From Aporrectodea caliginosa (lineage: Eukaryota > Annelida > Clitellata > Crassiclitellata > Lumbricidae), in assembly GCA_020284085.1 (NCBI GenBank), contig JACEVL010000154.1:1805143-1869142 (forward strand): DNA of 64,000 bases. The letters run 5' to 3'. This document shows positions 48,501 through 59,285 of the stretch, piece by piece. The stretch's first letter is position 1, and each line of letters opens with the position of its first letter. Under the pieces are notes generated by a model that was not told the origin of the DNA, did not search any database, and was given only the letters and a program-made list of their open reading frames with translations. Position numbers and translations under genes: made by a program.

Positions 48501-51173
48501 GCTGTATAAACATTCTAGAAGCAGACTTACATATCCACAAGTATTTTCTTAGCAATAAAGAGTATTAAACTAATTATCAAACTTATTTTTGTCAAAATGC
48601 AGTTGTGTGATGCAGATGTGTTATTCAGTACAGTAGTTGTTGTTACACTAATTAGGTTAAATATAATTGGAGAGCTTGAAGCAGAAAGGCAAGCCATTTA
48701 TTGAAAGATCTTGTTTTCTTTATTTTTCTCAGTTTACTCACTGTTTACATTGAACGTTCTGATAATTTCAACTGTTCTCTCAAATGTTCTGATAGCATAA
48801 GTTAATCAAGTGTTGTGACAACTTCTTTTATTATTCAAATTTGTTAATTTGTTTACAAGTGTTTTGTATGTGCTTTTGTTGACAAATCTGTCACTTGTTG
48901 GCCTGTTTTTGCATAAATACAACTGAAAATCAGTGAAGCAGCAGTTTAAAGTTAGATAGTGACTTGATCAGATGTACATAGCATCATAGGGAGAAAGGAA
49001 AAGGTAACGCTGTTTTACATATGTGTGTAAAAACTCCTCAGAAGTATGGTCCCAAGACTCTTGCAGAACGATTATTACTGGTCATTTAGTATTTGAGCAT
49101 TATCTGCTTACAGATGAATGTCCTTAATGAAATTTAACATCCCATAGACTAGCAAGAAGCACCTTTGGGAAGGTGTTCAGTGACATTAGGTTTATAGTAG
49201 TGCTCTTGAAGACCTATACGTCTAAGAGGTCCATTAAAGTTGCATACAAAAAACTCAGATACATAAATACATACTCAAAAGCGCACTATTGCAGCATCTA
49301 CCATACTTGGAGAAATTTCGTTAGACTCGTACCAGCGTGAGTTTAGAGGGAATGTTTTGTAAGAATTGCATCAGTTGCTTGAACCATTTAGTCACACTAA
49401 AAATATGTGCAGTCCCGCCACGGACAGCTCGAGAAACGTTTTCACCAACTTCGTTGTGAAGTTGTACTTTGTTAGATCTGTTAAATAGCCATGTTTCAAT
49501 GCCTCCGTGTGGGTACTTGAAGGTGCTACATAAATAACAAGATATGTACATTACAACATTCAGTTTTGTTCAACGAGTAAAGGTTTTTCAGATGGAAAAG
49601 CTGGTTACTTGCTCACTTATTTACTTTATGTTATATACTGTGCTTGCAATCATGTACTCGCTTACATACTTGTTTTTGTACTTATGTACTGTGTCGTATG
49701 CCTTTCAGACTTCAGGATGGCAGGATCCATGTGGTCTTTCGACGAAGGCAAGATGCACCACCAGCTGCTGAAGCCGCTCCTGTTGATGCTAACGGTCCTA
49801 ATCGTGATGCTGGCACAGATGAACAGCCCCCCGATGTAAGAACTGTGTCAACAGTTGCCATATGTAAAGAATTACTGCTAAAAAAAGTTTAGAACTTCTC
49901 AACTGACCCTTTTAAGTTTCTGTTCTGAACTGACCCCCTCTGCCCTATTCAGCTGTGGTGCTCTGTAAATTTCATAGCTTTTAGATTGCATTTCAGTTGC
50001 TGTATAAAGTTTCCTTATTTTAAATTACTTGCAAACCTGATTAGTCTTACAGATAATGTAAGTTAACACTTTGACAATGAATGAGCTGTGCATAGGTTTC
50101 CCAGTTGCCTTTCAGTAGAATCTCATAGTTAAAGTGTTAAGATTATCCAGCTTTTTTATGAAAGAGACATAAGGCAAGCTTCTTCTCTATAATGATCTCT
50201 TATTTTGACTGTGCAGCAGTCATTACCCACAAGACCTGTCGAGTAAATTATGTTTGTTGTCCTGTCCGTTATTTCCCTCTAACGGATGCCCTCCTTTTGC
50301 TTTGTGGGCCTGGCACCGAGTATTCAGACAGATTGAGATTGTCTTTACAATAGTGTCTGCTGTTTCCAGACATCACACTGAACCATCTAATATGGTAAGA
50401 ACTGTTGTCAGTCAATTAGCTAATTCTCCTGTGGCCTTAGTGAGAGGTTTTCTTACTTTACATCAGTGCTGTCCAACCTTTTTGACACCGCGGGCCACCG
50501 AAGAAGTAATTTTGAAGCCGAGGGCCGCACCAGTCAACTCAAAAGCAGCGACTAAAATTTATTGAAAATTATTAACTTTATTATAATTAATGATGGAGTT
50601 ATCATAATGAATACGTCTTGGAACTGAATTGTGTGTACGCATTGTCAAATGATAAGCCAAGTTACGAACGAATAGCTATGCAAGTAGGCCAGTGACTGTC
50701 TTTTACTTCATTTTAACAGAAATTGCAAATATTTAGTGAGCTGTGGCGGGCCACTTAGAATCTGTTGCGGGCCGCTGGTTGGACAGCACTGCTTTACATC
50801 ATCTGATAACAGCTAAGTGAGTGATTGTCATATGGCATAATCCCTCCGGCAGATGGCATGGCGAGGAAAACTTTCGTTTGGATGATATATCGGATTTAGG
50901 ATAATGTGTTGTATTTGAGAGTATTGGACTGTCAACTCAATGGATGATGTATGTTTACTACCATGTATGTACACCAATATGCGGATAGCAATTGGTCAGT
51001 TAAAGAATATTCTTATCTTATCTGATGTTGTATTTTAACAGAACGTTGATACAGGAGAGACAGCCCCAGAGGAGCCTCGCCGACGGGGTGCTCTTGCCGT
51101 TGCCTGGGAGGTGTTCATTTCGTTCTTTGCCTCTCTCGCCCCACAACCTCCACCAAATGTCAACGCCAACTGA
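42377..51173 (+). CDS. HERPUD2-like: HERPUD-type ER membrane ubiquitin-like protein, complete, eight exons
   Basis: Exons 42377-42520, 43447-43524, 44180-44272, 44732-44928, 46380-46547, 47416-47724, 49709-49835 and 51042-51173 join in one frame to 415 residues (human HERPUD2 406, HERPUD1 391). Residues ~8-89 are the ubiquitin-like domain (PVTLVVKAPNQKVADQT, WTVRKLKEHLARVYPSNP, IIYSGRLL, VHLVC). EGLRHR, Q11 and a MEQMMWLQQQAYVQYM helix follow, then RMNAQGGPV, RDWLDWFY, two short hydrophobic stretches forming the membrane hairpin, and the end SFFASLAPQPPPN. The family works at the cytosolic face of the ER in ERAD with HRD1, and HERPUD1 is induced by ER stress. Wording KAPNQK..DQT and WTV.KLK is nearer HERPUD2. 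No breaks were seen. Confidence 0.95.
42521..43446. other. HERPUD intron 1
   Basis: No element recognised. Confidence 0.6.
43447..43524 (+). CDS. HERPUD exon 2 (ubiquitin-like domain, middle)
   Basis: TENQQKIIYSGRLLQDDVTL and KEVLRP, matching DQRLVYSGRLLPDHLQLKDILR of HERPUD2. Acceptor TTTTAG, donor CCG|GTTGGT, which is weak but the only one giving the needed phase 0. Confidence 0.88.
43545..43740. repeat. (CATT)n and (ATC)n microsatellites in HERPUD intron 2
   Basis: TTCATTCATTCATTCG tract begins 25 bases past the donor, then (ATC)n at about 43694-43720. Confidence 0.9.
44180..44272 (+). CDS. HERPUD exon 3 (end of ubiquitin-like domain)
   Basis: QDETETVHTVHLVCS then a Ser-rich stretch. 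The acceptor is a tandem TAGCAG (NAGNAG), so products with or without the first Gln are both possible. Donor ACA|GTAAGA. Confidence 0.92.
44732..44928 (+). CDS. HERPUD exon 4 (EGLRHR and polyglutamine)
   Basis: SSNSSLPTPEGLRHRRTASP matches SSSEGLRQR of HERPUD2; then Q11 encoded by a mostly pure CAG run (44839-44871), and PPPEQSS. Leaves in phase 2 at GCCAG|GTAAAT. Confidence 0.9.
44965..45182 (-). mobile_element. tRNA-derived SINE, family B, in HERPUD intron 4
   Basis: + strand order ATACAACTGTGTTTGATATTGCCC..AGTTCAGAAGTGC..CCCAAGGTCC..GAGGCTCAAACCC..GCTCTATCCATTCAGCTACC equals the 18060-18275 copy. The B box complement is GGCTCAAACC. Confidence 0.7.
45183..46379. other. remainder of HERPUD intron 4
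   Basis: AATAAATTGAATTGAATTGAATC at about 45985 resembles a retroelement tail. Open frames on both strands have no family resemblance. Confidence 0.5.
46380..46547 (+). CDS. HERPUD exon 5
   Basis: AFHPSHYNPFMSAYLP and the Met/Gln-rich helix EQMMWLQQQAYVQYMTNYM, equivalent to LWWQQMYAHQYYMQY of HERPUD2. Acceptor CTTGAAG, donor CT|GTAAGT; phases 2 and 2 fit. Confidence 0.92.
46548..47415. other. HERPUD intron 5
   Basis: Contains AAATATCTAAA-type loose repeats (47275-47370). No element recognised. Confidence 0.6.
47416..47724 (+). CDS. HERPUD exon 6 (acidic patch, DWLDW, membrane hairpin)
   Basis: Pro/Gln-rich lead, RMNAQGGPVVNDDDDDEMER, DWLDWFY and the hydrophobic run FALLMCILYFYSTPARFLI then TLLLMILVC. 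This is the most conserved part outside the ubiquitin-like domain. Ends in phase 2. Confidence 0.94.
47725..49708. other. HERPUD intron 6
   Basis: Includes a 5'-truncated-LINE-like 3' end, ATATAAATTTCTATAATAAATAAAAATAAATAAAT (48431-48465), and GGTGCTACATAAATAAC at 49519. No gene is supported. Confidence 0.55.
49709..49835 (+). CDS. HERPUD exon 7
   Basis: LQDGRIHVVFRRRQDAPPAA corresponds to LHHVGWFPFRPRP after the membrane hairpin, then a polar linker. Donor GAT|GTAAGA. Confidence 0.9.
50464..50791. mobile_element. hAT-type MITE, 328 bp, with 8-bp target-site duplication
   Basis: Terminal inverted repeats CAGTGCTGTCCAACC and GGTTGGACAGCACTG, flanked by CTTTACAT at 50456-50463 and 50792-50799. 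The subterminal words GCGGGCCAC/GGCCGC recur inverted at both ends. The length rules out a transposase. It sits in HERPUD intron 7. Perfect ends and duplication point to a recent insertion. Confidence 0.95.
51042..51173 (+). CDS. HERPUD exon 8 (terminal)
   Basis: NVDTGETAPEEPRRRG then LAVAWEVFISFFASLAPQPP and PNVNAN before TGA at 51171-51173, the family C-terminus (compare SFITTFFTSLIPEGPPQVAN). Confidence 0.95.
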   Translation, partial: NVDTGETAPEEPRRRGALAVAWEVFISFFASLAPQPPPNVNAN

Positions 51174-53559
51174 AGTAACCACAATCAACATCTTACCCTT
51201 AGCGTCAAAACATCACAAAACCACTTCCGATTTGCAGAACGTTCTTCGATAGATCTTAATCTCTTCCTGTATTGTTCTGTTACCTAGGTAAACATGCGTT
51301 ACAATGTATTTTCTGACTGAATGAGTAAAAAGTTTTATGTGAAAACGTAATATAGCATATTTGAGTTCCTAGTTTATGTGGTGACTAGCCTTGACCACCT
51401 TAGTAAACATTTACGTGATAGCGTAACATACCTGGCAACCTTGGTTACTATATCATGCGTTAACACGTTTATCCGTTAATTTGTTAATATAACGTATTTG
51501 ATCATCTTTGCTGCTAGTTTATGTGATGATTAACGCATATTTGTCTTTCTAGGTAACGGCTTGTGACTATTTTGCATAACGTAATTTACAATAAGGATTT
51601 GAGCCTCTAAGACACCAATAACTGTTAAGATATGTTTGGTGTAAGATTTTTAAATTTAAATTTTTCAGTTATGTCATAGCACATCAGAATTTCCTTATAA
51701 CATGCTTCATTATAAGATGAATTTTGATATAAAACGATTTAGAACATGGGTCCCAATTTGCTTCATCTTTAGGAATTAACCTAATTCGATCTTGGATGTG
51801 ATTTGTGAAGGGAAGGCAGTTGAGACTCTTCCACTAGAGATTGATCTCTCCATAAATTTCACACCATAGGTCTTTCTTTCCCCACTGGTCGAGACTATCG
51901 ACAACTGAAGTTACATTTTTCTTATACATTTCACACATGGATGTTTTCCCACATCGTGCCCTGAATGTATGCAGTCTGTTGCAATTTCAAAGTTAGAGTT
52001 ATACAAAGGTACCAGCATAATAAGAAATTGCTTTTGGTGTTTGGTTATGTTACTTAGTCTGCAGTTAAAAACACTTTTTATATACCTTAATTTCTTAAAT
52101 GTAATAATAACAGAAAAATAGTACAATATATATCCGATGTTGTCAATGTCGCTTTTGTTATAACAAGACAGTTGTGGTATATTTTGTTTCATAATGTAGA
52201 CACGAAACATAATGTAGAAGTAGTGCCTTTCAGAGATTTAAAAGGTGCTAAATAAATAATAACCAGATTCAAGTACAATGTTAAGATTTGTTGTCTGTTT
52301 GCCTGTATTGGTCTCCTCAGAATGAGTCTGTAGTCCTGGGTTTGAGGTGCAACAGCAATCCCAGTGGTTTATTCAGTAGAATGCCAGGTTTGTAATCCAA
52401 CGACTGCACGGTTGTTGTGCGAAGCAGACTGTGTAACAACCGCGGGCAAGTTGTTTCAGCACATTGTTGCATACCTTACAGGCTTACAATCACATTTACT
52501 GACCTTGAGCATGTAATTATATTGTGCAAGAAATGAATAATGAAAAGCAATCCTTTCTTATAGGTTGCATGCTCGTTTTCTGTATACATAAATTATTTCT
52601 GACTTTGTATGTAAAGCGCTGAGCGTTTGCTTGCGTTTAATAAAGAACATTCTTACTTACTTACTTAATATGGATTGTCAGCTTGGGATTTGAACCCTGA
52701 AAACACAGGTTAAAGGCACACACTCCAGAAAGATGCTTTAGCTACTCGATATGGCTACTAAAAGTGGATTGTAAACATGTGTTGCATGTAATGATCACTG
52801 AATGTTGCGTTGAGTAATGTGCATTGCTAATGAGAGATCTAAGGTGATGGGTTTAGTTCTTCATTTGAGGAAATGGTTTTCATGTTTTAACGATTGGCAT
52901 TTCAGTAAATGCAGACTTAATTAACAAATTAAAGATGAGACTTACATATTAATTCTGTTTTTTTATTTGTGTATTTAGTAACAGTGTTTAATTTTGACTA
53001 GGCATCAATCGATATGACACTAAGCAGTTGTGTCCATCTAGAGTTCTTCCTACAACCTTCAGGCAAGACAAAGTGTTGCATGAGCTATGACTTAACACAT
53101 GCATTATGTCCATCTCTTTAGATATGTGCTCTTGTGAAGACTTCTCTAGCGCCATTATCATAGCAGTGAGGTAACAGCAGTAGGTAACAACAACAACATA
53201 AGGTAACGTAACACATTATAAGATAAAGGTACATGACACATTAATGGTAGCTTCCAAGTGAAAGCATACACTACCTTTTCTCCTACAGACAGATCCTACC
53301 AAGATCCAAGAGACAGAGCATAAGCTTGACTGTAGGAGACTGTAATTAATGTGCTTGTTTACATCACTCTATAGAAACTCCTCAGAAGCACCGGGGTCAT
53401 GAGGTCAGAGGATTTTTCCAGCTGACGTAAGCACGACCACTGCAATCTCTTAAAAGGACACCTCGCAATTTGTGTTGGTAGTCATTTGCCAACGCTGAAA
53501 GGGTGAAGTGTTGACTGAACACCAACTGTTTGGTGTTGGCTAACTTGGCTTATGAGGGA
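51174..53559. other. HERPUD 3' UTR and downstream DNA
   Basis: First AATAAA-type signals are near 52249 and 52635, the latter within TTTAATAAAGAACATTC followed by (CTTA)n, which looks like a retroelement 3' end; so the true poly(A) site is uncertain. A fragment of a dispersed CATCAATCGAT repeat lies at 53004. Confidence 0.5.
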
Positions 53560-53670
53560 GCACTTCACACCCATGGCCACACATCGGAGTTAAATCGGGT
53601 GAATCCTCAAGTCAAGGCTGAGAAAATGAAGTCGCTAACACTGCACACCCATGGGCCATGGCTGTCTACA
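53560..53670 (+). mobile_element. family A SINE fragment (3' half)
   Basis: AAGGCTGAGAAAATGAAGTCGCTAACACTGCACACCCATGG matches the 3' half of other family A copies. The head is missing. Confidence 0.6.
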
Positions 53671-54123
53671 GTGGTGTAACCAGAGCTTCCCAAAATTTAC
53701 TCAGATTCCAACCTCTCTGGGAAGGGGGCTGTAATTAACCTGTTATTTGAGGCTTTTAATGGTGCATTTTGGAGACCATCTTTTTGGTTAAAAGTAATAA
53801 CATTTTACATCAGTTCTTTGGGAAATTTCATAATTAAATTATATTATTTTGGTTTTTAAAATTGACTCAGCTGAAAAGTCCGAGCAACCAGCGTAGACTA
53901 AAAACAGACAGACTCTACAATCAACTGCAAAAAAGTAAAGCATTGAAATTTTTTAATTTGTACAAAAGCAATTAAAGCATAGCCTTACATGTACAGTAGT
54001 ACTGTAGTTGGCAGTTTTCTATGCACCGTCAGACTGTTAGTTACAAAAAAATTAAATTAACAGACTAACTGTGACAAATTCTAGGACTTTTGCTAGTGTC
54101 AGTGCTTTGTCGCTGTGTGCAAT

Positions 54124-54198
<75 letters not shown>

Positions 54199-54470
54199 TT
54201 GTAAATGCTTTCAGGATGATTGAATGAATGTGAAAACTTTGCTGGCAGTTGCGTACATATTGCCAACTACTGGTATTGTGCACGTGTCACATATTGCTAG
54301 ACTGTCAGAGACAGAGTCTGAGACTATGACTTTTGCAGTGTAGGCTACATATCTTGCGAGGCGAAAAACTTCCTCATTCGTGCCTGAACACCCCTTGCAA
54401 TCCTATTACTGTATACCAAGACCAGAAACCAGACAAAGATAATTATTTATACGAGACGAAGATACAACCG
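53671..54470. other. intergenic, with (TA)n microsatellite at 54125-54197
   Basis: Otherwise AT-rich and unremarkable. Confidence 0.6.
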
Positions 54471-54905
54471 ATTTGCCTGTAGTCTACGGTTCGGAATGTT
54501 GGCCAATGCGAAAGCAAGACAAGAAAAGAATGATTACAGCAGAAATTAGTTTACTGCGGAAGATCGCAGGGATTTCAAGACTTCAGAAAATAAGAAACGC
54601 TGGCAATAGACAGCATTATGGATCGAAACAACTCTGCTAGACAAAGTCGTTCAAAGAAGACTCCGATGGTTTCGACATAATTATAAAGAGAATGCCAGTT
54701 GAAGCACTGCACTACATGCAAGATTCGATGGAAAAAGACACTAAGGCAGAGCCAGACAACGTTGGATAAACAATATCGGACACTACGGGAAACAATGGAA
54801 TTGACACATGACCGAGGAAGCGGAGATAATTTATTCGTACCCATCGCCGCCAAATGGCAGGCGTCAGAAACTGATGATGATGATGATGATGATGATGATC
54901 CAATG
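54471..54905 (+). pseudogene. non-LTR retrotransposon C-terminal fragment with GAT-repeat tail
   Basis: + strand VYGSECWPMRKQDKKRMITA and EISLLRKIAGISRLQKIRN, then LLDKVVQRRLRWF after a frameshift, and VPIAAKWQASE just before (GAT)n. This is the post-RT segment of a different LINE group from that at 25745, and the GAT tract is its likely 3' tail. Confidence 0.75.
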
Positions 54906-55017
54906 CAGATACATGACGATACATAATTATCAAACAATAAAATAGCAAACATTACAACCAAATCTGAGATAGGTCACTTAAAAGGTTTAACACACATTTG
55001 ACGATTTCTCAAGCATT

Positions 55018-55560
55018 CACTCTCCGTTCCTCCTTACCCTCCATTTGCTCCTCCTCCCTTTCCTCCATTCGCTCCTCCTCCCTTTCCTCCATTTGCTCCT
55101 CCTCCCTTTCCTCCATTCGCTCCTCCTCCCTTTCCTCCATTTGCTCCTCCTCCCTTTCCTCCATTTGCTCCTCCTCCCTTTCCTCCATTCGCTCCTCCTC
55201 CCTTTCCTCCATTTGCTCCTCCTCTCCTTTCCTCCATTCGCACCTCCTCCCTTTCCTCTGATCGCACCTCCTCCCTTTCCTCCATTCGCACCTCCTCCCT
55301 TTCCTCCATTCACCTCCTCCCTCCTCCCTTTCCTCCATTCGCTCCTCCTCCCTTTCCTCCATTTGCTCCTCCTCCCTTTCCTCCATTCGCACCTCCTCCC
55401 TTTCCTCTGATCGCACCTCCTCCCTTTCCTCCATTCGCACCTCCTCCCTTTCCTCCGATCGCACCTCCTCCCTTTCCTCCATTCGCTCCTCCTCCCTTTC
55501 CTCCATTCGCTCCTCCTCCCTTTCCTCCATTCGCTCCTCCTCCCTTTCCTCCATTTGCTT
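55018..55560. repeat. 24-bp minisatellite, about 22 units
   Basis: Unit CTCCTCCTCCCTTTCCTCCATTCG, with variant classes CTCCT/CACCT and ATTCG/ATTTG/GATCG in an ordered mosaic. Because the unit is 24 bases, three minus-strand frames stay open (EEREEERM, NGGKGGGA and WRKGRRSE repeats). No start context, splice sites or flanking coding sequence support a gene. Confidence 0.92.
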
Positions 55561-57194
55561 TTTGCAACAGTTAGGCTATAGATTTACCGCGAACGTGTTG
55601 TCGCATGTTTCATTTTCAGACAATTGGCAGATTTTACTGTACAATTTTCGTTCTTTCGGGCTTCTAATATGATCTATAGTATGCACTCCTCGAGTTCCGC
55701 TCTATAGGCCTATCCTCGCACTCTTTGTAGAGGAGACAGATAATTAGTTAAGCGAGCTCTTCATATCAACCTTTCATTGAATATAATATGTCAATTTGGT
55801 AGAATGTGAGCGTTTGGCTTGCATTATTAAAAGGTTACTTACTTACTTACATACTTAGTATGAGTCGAACGCAATCATGCCTGTGGGGTTTTGCAGGTGC
55901 GTTGCTTTTGAACATCATTGCGAGCTCATCTCGGACACTTGGATCAACCCTTCATTGAATATAATAATGTCCTGCTTCATATTATTCATTACTCAACTCA
56001 AAATATACATTCTCTGATTTATTGAGAACACGATCAGACTTAGAGAGTAACGGTACCAAACTTTCGCCCAGATGCTGAATCCGTTACATGCATGAAGTTC
56101 TAAGCATGAACGCCCGCAGCTATTTTTGCAGGAGGGACGAAACACAATGGTCACGGTTAAATTTTGTAGTAAGAGCTTGCAAAATGCAAACAGGAAATTA
56201 CGAAAATGGGAATTTTTTATAGAGGGTTTTAAATGCAAAATTTAAAACAATATCCAAACTAAGTTTTATTGAAAATCGTTTTAAATTCGTGCTTCAGTGT
56301 GAATAAATTTGTTAAACACCAAAAAGTAGTAGTTAAAAATAGGAATCATCTTTCCCAGGGGGTGGGGGCAAGTGCCCCCCTCTTGCCCCTATGTGCTGGC
56401 GCCTATGGTTCTAACTAAACTAAATTGTCTACAGGCCTATTTTTTAAAGAGAGTACAACGTTCATTCATCGTACGCTTGTCGTTCCTGTTATCCATTAAC
56501 TTACCCTACGGCGCACATTTATTTATAATACCAGTTACACGACCTAGTGAGCAGCGCTTTTTATAGATTCTGAAAAGCCGCTGTGTAAATTCGATCATTG
56601 GTCCTTAAAATACTATTTGCAACGGTGCATATATTATATAGGCTACATACACACTCATCTTGTTTGTTGAGGCAACTGATGCAAATACTGGAGTGGTTAA
56701 AAACAGGACAGGCCTGGCGTCTTAATTATCTGGGTTGGGCTTGATGTTGCCTTATGAGGGTAACGAACCATTGAGAGACTCTTGAATGGCCTATACAAAT
56801 GTTCAGGCGCATGTGTACCGGTACAGACAAACGCTCATACATAAGGGTGGTTAAACCCATGACGAGCCTAGCGCCAAGAAATTATTTATTTGTGGGAGGG
56901 TTTGAGCCTAGTTGGAATCCTTATAGAATGCTTAAGCCTTCTGCTTGCGTTAGACTATAGAGCTACATTGTACTTCGTTTATTCTTTTATTTTACCATAT
57001 ATAGATTCAATTTTGTCGTCAGTTGGCTCTCCTGTCCTGATTCCTTCTGCCTTTACAATTGCAAAAGGTCACTCTCAGTTCTAAAACACACGCGTGAGCT
57101 TCAGCTGATTACGTAGATCTAACAACTGTGATATAGTTTCAAAAGCAGACTACTATTAAGTGGTTTTACAGTAACTGAAAGTGACAGCAAACTA
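55561..57194. other. intergenic, nothing coding recognised
   Basis: Contains GCGTTTGGCTTGCATTATTAAAAGG followed by (CTTA)n (55808-55858), the same retroelement 3'-end type as near 52625. A G/C-rich near-palindrome GTGGGGGCAAGTGCCCCCCTC is at 56361. Confidence 0.5.
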
Positions 57195-57365
57195 CTCTGC
57201 CACTGTATTTGAAATTGCCATCCTTCTATTATTTTAAAAGTGTACCCAAGGCTAGACGATCGATCGCGTGCTCTAAAGTCTAAACAGTGGCCAAATCGAG
57301 GAGGCTCGAATTCGTAGTCTCCGCATTACAAGCCGAGCGCTTTCACTGTTCGGTAACCGTGTCAA
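57195..57365 (-). mobile_element. tRNA-derived SINE, family B
   Basis: TTTGAAATTGCC..AAAAGTGTACCCAAGG..GAGGAGGCTCGAATTC..GCATTACAAGCCGAGCGCTTTCACTGTTC follows the family B order. It is diverged from the 18060 copy. Confidence 0.65.
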
Positions 57366-57559
57366 ACTGCTATCAGTTGCCTAAATTTACTGCGAAAGTG
57401 TAACAGCAGACTACCAGAAAAAAGTCGCAGCAGCAACACGTAGGCTGTTTGAACACAGTCGTAGTAGTCAATTTGCCTTGCCATCAGTTTCTGATTAGCA
57501 AGAGTCTAGAAAAATGTAGGATGAGCTCTTCAGAGGCTGATTTGGACGGTAGTGTGGGT

Positions 57560-57842
57560 GCGGAGGTTGCTCGATAGTGTAGTGAGTATAGCGTGCTGGA
57601 CTGTTAAACGAGAGGTCGGGGGTTCAAATCCCTGCCAGAGCAGACATTTAGTTCGAGATTTCTGTTCCACCTGCGCACCCTAGCCAACGCATCTATGAGT
57701 ACACTGACCGTACACTGTCAGCGTGAAGATGAGACGGCGAGGGAGAGGACTGGCCACCCGCCCTCATATGAAAATGAAGTCGCTAACACTTCATAGACAT
57801 GGCTGCCTTGCGGCTATAGCTTAATGGACTGATCTTCATTTC
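57560..57842 (+). mobile_element. tRNA-derived SINE, family A (complete)
   Basis: GTTGCTCGATAGTGTAGTGAGTATAGCGTGCTGGACTGTTAAACGAGAGGTCGGGGGTTCAAATCCC can be read as a tRNA-like head with B box GGTTCAAATCC, followed by the full body to CTTAATGGACTGATCTTC. Confidence 0.8.
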
Positions 57843-59175
57843 TGCTCTGCACCCTGTGTCCTTCGACATAGTAGGCCTGCACCATAATAATAGCAAACTC
57901 ATCTCAAAGAACTTGACTAGTATGGCCTCAGGTCAACCGACTTCCTACCCACTCTCCCACTCGTCGCGGTCCAGGGCCAAGGCCTTGGACCAGTTCTGTT
58001 TTCAATACGCATAGTCCCAGTTTTTTTTTCGGAGCGCCTAATCGGCACAGGCAAAGATGCTGAAGCTCATCGCCTACAGATGACGCTAGTCGTACGTACT
58101 TGGTCGTGGTTAACATCACGTGGGCTGGAATTTTTTTGCCACCCAACGCAGACGTTGACAAATGGGAAACGTCGGAGTTAGAGACGGAAATTTTTCCATG
58201 CTCCGCTAAGACGAGGTTTACTCGGTAAATGTCCTTCACAGATTACTTACTAACAGGTGCTTGGAATTCGAGAACGACGGATCTGGGTATAACTGCAGAC
58301 TGCCTTGAAGATGTCAAACACAGGGCAGAGAGATCGCGTGCTTTAAGGCCTACTTTTGCATTTTGGTTCAGTAAAAGAGCTGCGTAAGTGCAGAATAAAC
58401 ACGGAGGTCTTTCGACGCTCGATGCACAACCCACTGTCGGAGATGATCTAAACAAAGAGGCACCGGCTGTTTGGACACATCAGGTGTTGCCAGTTGTTAA
58501 AGTGGTTTGGGTGAGCAGTGGGAACTCCGAAGTAGAGTTTTATTGGAAAGCATGTGTTGTCATGGTTCCATTGCAGAGAAAATGGCAAGCAAAAAAGTTG
58601 GAGAACAGTTGGAACGCCGTTCCCACGGTTCCCACACCACTTTAAACACTGGGTGTTGCGACATGCTAGAACTCTACGAGCTATGATTTCCGGCCCTTCA
58701 AGAGCTTGGAAAAGATAATCAGGATGCCCGATGCACATAGGCGCTGACTCCTTGGGAGCCTTGGGTGCGAATGTACCAAGAGAGAGCGTTCAGTGGGTGC
58801 GTCGCATTGAGAAGAATTCGGACCTATACTTGCAATAGATTTGCACATGTCCTATATAAGACAGGCTACATACACAAATTTCGGAACATGTAAGCAGTGA
58901 GGTTGCAAATCTATGTCAGTGACCGTCACCTGAGTTTCAAATAGCTTTTCAACCACGTAATCTCTGACAAGAAAACAATATTCTTTCTCAGAAAATGCGC
59001 TGAAACTCACTTACGGCAATGTAGAACACAAAAAATGTTGCCCCTGCACCCAGAGACAAAAGCAAAAGTCGGGGCCTATGCAAGGACATGAACGGTGGAG
59101 TCTGGACTATACTCATGACCTGGAGACGAGAACAAAGAGGATTGGCGATCTGTTACGGAAACGCTTTTGAGGACA
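57843..59175. other. intergenic, nothing recognised
   Basis: Overlapping frames around 58388-58738 on both strands have no family resemblance. Confidence 0.4.
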
Positions 59176-59179
59176 CATC

Positions 59180-59285
59180 ACATTTGACGATCATGATGAT
59201 GATGATGTTGCTCTTGCTGATGATGATCACGATGATGACGATATTGTTCTTGCTGATGATGATTATGATGATGATGATTTTGATA
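59180..59285. repeat. (GAT)n microsatellite with ~45-bp higher-order unit
   Basis: GATGATGATGATGTTGCTCTTGCTGATG and GATGACGATATTGTTCTTGCTGATG are successive variants. Confidence 0.85.

Noticed and set aside
55018..55560. Regular 24-base repeats resembling a CRISPR array
   Set aside because: There are no spacers; the units abut directly, and this is an animal genome.
55009..55567. Minus-strand frames of 181, 98, 91 and 85 residues (EEREEERM, GGKGGGA)
   Set aside because: Produced by a 24-base minisatellite open in three frames, with no flanking coding signal.
58388..58738. Overlapping 85- and 96-residue frames on opposite strands
   Set aside because: No recognisable family and mutual overlap.
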